In this document: piece by piece, positions 60,362-64,000 of the stretch
Layout of the letters: the number at the start of each line of letters is the position of its first letter
Numbering within the stretch: position 1 is the stretch's first letter
Assembly (NCBI GenBank): GCA_017441265.1
Contig: JAFRYE010000057.1
Coordinates: 50,326 to 114,325 of the forward strand
Direction of reading: 5' to 3'
Source: Lachnospiraceae bacterium
GTDB taxonomy: Bacteria; Bacillota; Clostridia; Lachnospirales; Lachnospiraceae
DNA length: 64,000 nucleotides
Notes under the pieces: generated by a model
The model's input: only the letters and a program-made list of their open reading frames with translations
Database searches by the model: none
Told to the model about the DNA's origin: nothing
Program-made: the position numbers and the translations under genes

Positions 60362-61561
60362 TTGGGCGAAGGCAAGCAAGTAACCAAAGAATATACCGGC
60401 GAATCGCGTTTTCGTCCGATCTACGCGGTAATCGCCGCAGCGGTTTTGCTGGCTGTGATCATCGGCGTCGTCATATGGATCGTGCATCGAAACGATCGCA
60501 GGACCTATGTCGCGTACGATGAGGTGATCAAAAAACAATTGACATTTTCCTCGGTGAGCGGAATGCTCCCAATCCGCGACGGCGTGCTTCGGTACGCGCG
60601 GGACGGCGTTGAGGCTGTTGACCTCAAGGGCGAGACGATGTGGAACGTGTCCTACAACATGGCCAATCCGATGGCGGCCACCTGCGGGCGGTACGCGGCG
60701 GTCGGCGATGTCGGCGGCGTGGTGCTCTACCTGCTGGACGGGTCGGGAACCGCGCGAAGCATTACAACTACCCATCCGATCGTCAAAGTTGCGGTGTCCG
60801 GCAACGGTGAGACCGCGGTGATGCTGGACGGCGGCCAGGAAGATTTCATTATGATCTATCACGCCGACGGGACGCTGGCAACGGAGATCAACACGATCTC
60901 TGCCGTGAACGGTTTCCCGGTGGACGTGGCAATCTCGGAGGACGGCACGAAAGTGGTCGTGTCCTTCACCTATTTCGACGAGGACGAGATCCGTTCGCGA
61001 CTGACATTTTACAACTTCGGAGACATCGGCCGGAACTACTCGGAAGGCCATGTCGGCAAGGCGGAATCGGTGGAGACCCGGTTCGCGGACAACCTGTATG
61101 CGGACGTTGAGTTCATCACGAACGACTGCGTCGCGGTGTTCGGCGACAAGAGTTTCATCCTCTATGAGATGGAGGAGATCCCGAGAATTCAGAATCCCGT
61201 GGAGATTCCGTACAGCGGAGAGGTTCGCCGCTTCGCGCACAACGGCAAATACGTCGGCTTCTTGATGGAAAATCACGAGGAAGGCCACATTGAATACGTC
61301 GTGAACCTGTACGACCTCAAGGGCAAGCTCGTCGAGACCCGAAAGCTCGACGGCTACTACAGCGGTTTCCGCATCGAAGGCGGAGACGTGATGCTGTACA
61401 GTGACACGTCGCTGTACATTTACCGGATCAAGGGCAAGGACAAATTCCGCTCGAGCACGCAGCAGCCGCTGTCTATCGTGCTTGCGACGGAGCAGTCCAA
61501 CGGCTTTGTGTTCATCAGCGACAACCAGTTCAACCGCGTGCGGTTGATCGGTGGTGAGTAA
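60362..61561 (+). CDS. DUF5711-like membrane-anchored beta-propeller-type protein
   Basis: TTG 60362 follows AAGGAGGGGG. The 399-residue protein has a short cytoplasmic N-terminus, one membrane helix (YAVIAAAVLLAVIIGVVIWI), and an extracellular domain of about 350 residues with repeated G-D-G and YDLKGK-type turns, as in propellers. It resembles DUF5711 proteins that follow recR in Lachnospiraceae-like genomes. Function unknown. Confidence 0.78.
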   Translation: MGEGKQVTKEYTGESRFRPIYAVIAAAVLLAVIIGVVIWIVHRNDRRTYVAYDEVIKKQLTFSSVSGMLPIRDGVLRYARDGVEAVDLKGETMWNVSYNMANPMAATCGRYAAVGDVGGVVLYLLDGSGTARSITTTHPIVKVAVSGNGETAVMLDGGQEDFIMIYHADGTLATEINTISAVNGFPVDVAISEDGTKVVVSFTYFDEDEIRSRLTFYNFGDIGRNYSEGHVGKAESVETRFADNLYADVEFITNDCVAVFGDKSFILYEMEEIPRIQNPVEIPYSGEVRRFAHNGKYVGFLMENHEEGHIEYVVNLYDLKGKLVETRKLDGYYSGFRIEGGDVMLYSDTSLYIYRIKGKDKFRSSTQQPLSIVLATEQSNGFVFISDNQFNRVRLIGGE

Positions 61562-61621
61562 ACGGCTGCGAAAGCAGTCAAGGGGAGAGTTTGCGGGAGT
61601 ATCCCGCAGAGGGGAGTCTAT

Positions 61622-62314
61622 ATGAACTGGATGGTATTGGCATGTGCGGCGATCCTGCTGATCTTTGTGATCTGGGGCTGGCTGCGCGGTTTCGTAAAGA
61701 TGGCGTTTCATTTTCTGGCGGTAGGCCTGGCGCTTGTGATGGCGGCCATGTTGTGCCAGCCGCTCGCGAAGGTCGTGACGGCGCAGGACAGCGTCATGGA
61801 TTCGGTCAGGAAGCATACGCGCGAAACCCTTCACCTCGAAAAATGGGAAGGTGTCACGCAGATCGACAACGCGAAGATCGATGAGCTGGAGCTTCCGGAG
61901 ATCGTGAAGAAGACGCTCCGTGAGTACAATACGGAGACCGGTTTCAAGATGGTCAACGCCAAGGACGTTGCGGATTACATTGAGGGCGTGGTCGCGAACA
62001 TCGTGGTGCGCGCGGCCTGCTTCATCGGGTTGTTCATTGTTTTGCTGGCGATCATTTACCTGATCGGATTCGCGCTCAATCTCGTGGCGAAACTGCCGCT
62101 GCTGAGCACCATGAACAAGCTGGTGGGCGCGATCATCGGTCTGTTCATCGGCGCGGTCGTGATCCTCATGTTCTTCACGACGATCATGGCTTTCAGCAAC
62201 TCCGGCTTCGGCCAGGCGTGCCTCACGGAGATCGAGAAGAACAAGGTTCTCAGCACCGTGTTCAACCACAATATTTTGAGCGATATTTATTTTGATCTGG
62301 CGGGCAAGCTTTGA
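61622..62314 (+). CDS. CvpA-family membrane protein
   Basis: The 230-residue protein has four membrane helices in two pairs separated by a soluble segment of about 70 residues (TRETLHLEKWEG). The first pair carries FVIWGWLRGFVKM, matching the CvpA start. CvpA homologues affect colicin V export or envelope homeostasis. It follows the DUF5711-like gene on the same strand. Confidence 0.85.
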   Translation: MNWMVLACAAILLIFVIWGWLRGFVKMAFHFLAVGLALVMAAMLCQPLAKVVTAQDSVMDSVRKHTRETLHLEKWEGVTQIDNAKIDELELPEIVKKTLREYNTETGFKMVNAKDVADYIEGVVANIVVRAACFIGLFIVLLAIIYLIGFALNLVAKLPLLSTMNKLVGAIIGLFIGAVVILMFFTTIMAFSNSGFGQACLTEIEKNKVLSTVFNHNILSDIYFDLAGKL

Positions 62315-62350
62315 TGCCGCCGGAAAATGCGGAGGATAAAACAGATCAAC

Positions 62351-63319
62351 ATGAATGACATTTTGACACAGTTCGGCAAATTCGGGATTATCCCGGTGGT
62401 GAAGATCGACCGGGCGGAGGACGCGGTGCCGCTTGCAAAAGCGCTGTGCGACGGAGGGCTTCCGGTAGCGGAGGTAACGTTCCGCACGGCGGCGGCCAAG
62501 GACGCGATCGCCGCGATGACGGCTCATTTTCCGGAGATGCTTGTGGGCGCGGGAACCGTGCTGACGACGGCACAGGTGGACGACGCCCTTACGGCGGGAG
62601 CGAAGTTTATCGTAAGCCCCGGCCTCAATCCGAAGGTCGTTTCGTATTGCGTGTCGAAGGGCGTTCCGATCACGCCGGGCGTGAGCAGCCCCTCGGAGAT
62701 CGAGCAGGCTCTTGAACTGGGACTCGATGTTGTCAAGTTCTTCCCTGCCGAGGCGTCGGGCGGACTGGCGAAGATCAAGGCCATGGCGGCACCTTACGGC
62801 AGCATCCGCTTCATGCCCACCGGCGGGATCAATGCCGATAACATGATCCCTTACCTGACCAACGACAAGGTTCTTGCCTGCGGCGGCAGCTGGATGGTGG
62901 CATCCGATCTGATCAACGCCGGCGCGTGGGATAAGATCACGGAGATGACCCGCGAGGCAGTCGCTAAGATGCTTGGTTTTGCCATCAAACACGTGGGTAT
63001 CAACAGTGAAAATGAGACCGAGGCGAAGCGCACGGCGGACCTCTTCTCAACGATCTTCGGTTTCCCGCAGCTGGAGATCCCCGCATCCTATTTCTGCGGA
63101 CAGGGCATCGAGGTGATGAAGGCCATGGGCCGCGGCAAGATGGGCCACATCGCCATCATGACATGGTCGGTGGAGCGCGCAATGGCGTACTTAGCGCGCA
63201 ACGGCGTGGAGCTTGATTACGACACGCTCCGCCTTGACGCGAAGGGCAAGCCGGAGTTCATCTACTTAAAGCAGGACTTCGGAGGATTTGACATCCACCT
63301 TGCGGTGCGCAGAGCGTAA
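62351..63319 (+). CDS. KDPG/KHG aldolase fused to a VOC-like domain
   Basis: Residues 1-205 are a KDPG-family aldolase (Eda): PVVKIDRAEDAVPLAKAL, EVTFRT with the substrate glutamate, and VVKFFPAEAS with the Schiff-base lysine. About 110 further residues form a VOC/glyoxalase-like domain (KHVGINSENETEAKRTADLF, GHIAIMTWSVERAMAYLARN, FDIHLAVRRA). A normal Eda has only about 205-215 residues. ATG 62351 gives the usual N-terminus; an ATG at 62327 is possible. It cleaves KDPG to pyruvate and glyceraldehyde 3-phosphate. Confidence 0.88.
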   Translation: MNDILTQFGKFGIIPVVKIDRAEDAVPLAKALCDGGLPVAEVTFRTAAAKDAIAAMTAHFPEMLVGAGTVLTTAQVDDALTAGAKFIVSPGLNPKVVSYCVSKGVPITPGVSSPSEIEQALELGLDVVKFFPAEASGGLAKIKAMAAPYGSIRFMPTGGINADNMIPYLTNDKVLACGGSWMVASDLINAGAWDKITEMTREAVAKMLGFAIKHVGINSENETEAKRTADLFSTIFGFPQLEIPASYFCGQGIEVMKAMGRGKMGHIAIMTWSVERAMAYLARNGVELDYDTLRLDAKGKPEFIYLKQDFGGFDIHLAVRRA

Positions 63320-63350
63320 GAGACTGTGACATAAGACGAAACGAAAAAGA

Positions 63351-63394
63351 CCGGCCGTTACCCGTTTTCAGGGCAGCGGCCGGCGTTTTGTTTG
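63351..63394 (+). terminator. Terminator after the aldolase gene
   Basis: CCGGCCG (63351-63357) pairs with CGGCCGG (63377-63383) over a long loop and is followed by CGTTTTGTTTG. Confidence 0.8.
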
Positions 63395-63409
63395 TTATCT
63401 GTGATTTAT

Positions 63410-63728
63410 CAGATCATTCCTGCGTAAAATCCATATCGAACGCCACAAGATTGTTGTCGGCGCAGGAGAGATAGAAGTGCATTTTCGGTTTCATATCTGT
63501 TACGTTTCCTTGCAAAAGTGTTACATTGCGAAGGGGCGTCGGCGTTGCGCGCGCGCGTAAAATATATTAAGAACGAAAGGTCGTAGGAAGTGTTTTTTAC
63601 CTGTCGGCCGGAGGCGAATAGTGGCTTTACAGCGCTGTCTACACTATATCTAGTGGGACTGGCATTTTGCACGAAAAATGCCTCAAAAATCGTCGAAAAC
63701 ACAGCAGAAAAAACTCTCAAAAATGTGT
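63410..63728. other. Gap between aldolase and rRNA promoter, with a possible short ORF
   Basis: About 320 bases. On the - strand, 63494-63414, a frame of 26 residues (KPKMHFYLSCADNNLVAFDM and onward) follows AAGGAAA, possibly the remnant of a gene. A hairpin GGCATTTT-gcacg-AAAAATGCC stands at 63661-63682. No larger gene is credible. Confidence 0.4.
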
Positions 63729-63756
63729 TGACACGCGCGGTACCCTGTGATACAAT
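63728..63756 (+). promoter_or_regulatory. rRNA operon promoter
   Basis: TTGACA (63728) and TACAAT (63751) are 17 bases apart, about 215 bases before the 16S start. A GC-rich segment and a boxA-like leader follow. Confidence 0.9.
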
Positions 63757-63835
63757 CAACTTCGCACTCACGCAAGAAGCGTGTTTGCGACAATCCTTCA
63801 ATCCTTTGAAAAACAAGGTATTGCAGGGACTCGGA

Positions 63836-63857
63836 ACCTTGAAAACCGAACAGTGAA
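63836..63857 (+). promoter_or_regulatory. rRNA leader antitermination box region
   Basis: AACCTTGAAAACCGAACAGT resembles the boxA-type segment of Gram-positive rRNA leaders. A further AAGCTAGCGTAGCTT hairpin stands just before the 16S. Confidence 0.65.
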
Positions 63858-63970
63858 ACAACCTTGAAATTCGTTTTGAAGTTTCTGGCAACAGAAGCGA
63901 ACTTTAACAATGTAAATTTCAGGATACAAAGGCTTTTTAAAGAAGCTAGCGTAGCTTGAGAGGATAAACT

Positions 63971-64000
63971 TTTAACGAGAGTTTGATCCTGGCTCAGGAT
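63971..64000 (+). rRNA. rrs: 16S ribosomal RNA, 5' end (truncated by window)
   Basis: The last bases contain AGAGTTTGATCCTGGCTCAG (from 63978), the universal 16S 5' sequence. The mature 5' end is put about seven bases upstream by comparison with E. coli numbering. Only about 30 bases are visible. Confidence 0.97.

Noticed and set aside
60245..62992. Long open frame of 915 codons on the - strand
   Set aside because: It lies antisense to recR, the DUF5711-like, CvpA and aldolase genes, has low-complexity Arg/His-rich sequence and no ribosome site. It is a shadow of GC-rich coding.
63409..63891. 160-codon - strand frame across the rRNA promoter
   Set aside because: It overlaps the consensus rRNA promoter and leader and has no recognised domain.
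1..64000. CRISPR array or prophage
   Set aside because: No regularly spaced short repeats, cas genes, integrase or phage structural genes are visible.

Overview
The window looks like a piece of the chromosome of a Gram-positive anaerobe of the Clostridia, probably Lachnospiraceae-like, with roughly 55% GC. This rests on sortase- and lipoprotein-type surface proteins, InlB/Listeria-Bacteroides (Flg_new type) repeats, an ECF-type vitamin transporter, a c-di-GMP-I riboswitch, AgrC-like and BlaI/BlaR1 regulators, an LtaS-like enzyme, the dnaX-ybaB-recR locus beside an rRNA operon, and no outer-membrane genes. The 16S rRNA gene begins in the last 30 bases.

Layout. 1-7.7 kb: secreted proteins with tandem InlB-type repeats. 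One (3649-7437) carries a lipase-like domain and lies behind a c-di-GMP-I riboswitch with a terminator. 7.7-8.2 kb: a gap with nested inverted repeats resembling a REP/RAYT-type element. 8.2-14.6 kb: a cobalamin-riboswitch operon, ECF T-A-S followed by two surface proteins related to transcobalamin/intrinsic factor. 14.9-18.2 kb: a candidate Mn riboswitch-like RNA, then an ABC/FtsX exporter. 18.1-23.7 kb: a cell-surface glycan cluster (Wzx-like flippase, UbiA/DPPR-synthase-like enzyme, two GT2 enzymes, a membrane protein, a YqeG phosphatase). 24-31 kb: mnmA, a BlaR1/BlaI operon of low GC, an ECF sigma factor with its membrane partner, and a LysR regulator. 31.3-43 kb: one-carbon/methionine genes (YxjG-like methyltransferase, MTHFR, the MetH reactivation domain as a separate gene, MetH), then pth, mfd and a parvulin-like lipoprotein. 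43-48 kb: an AT-rich LytTR/AgrC-type two-component system beside another InlB-repeat protein. 48-53 kb: PAP2 phosphatase, LtaS-like transferase and MATE exporter. 53-63.3 kb: cysteine synthase, two rhomboid proteases with a shared N-terminal region, dnaX-ybaB-recR, a DUF5711-like protein, CvpA, and a KDPG aldolase fused to a VOC-like domain. Then the rRNA promoter, leader and 16S start.

Functional links. The cobalamin operon plausibly imports the cofactor used by MetH, whose reactivation domain and folate donor enzyme (MTHFR) are also here. The surface-glycan cluster, LtaS-like enzyme, PAP2 phosphatase and flippase form an envelope theme, and the repeat proteins sit on the same surface.

The most unusual signal is not a gene. 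The octamer GGAAAATG/CATTTTCC occurs about 40 times by eye on both strands, in genes and between them, where 1-2 are expected by chance. In several intergenic places it forms inverted pairs, including a terminator-like hairpin at 51448-51534 that holds three copies. This arrangement recalls DNA-uptake sequences.
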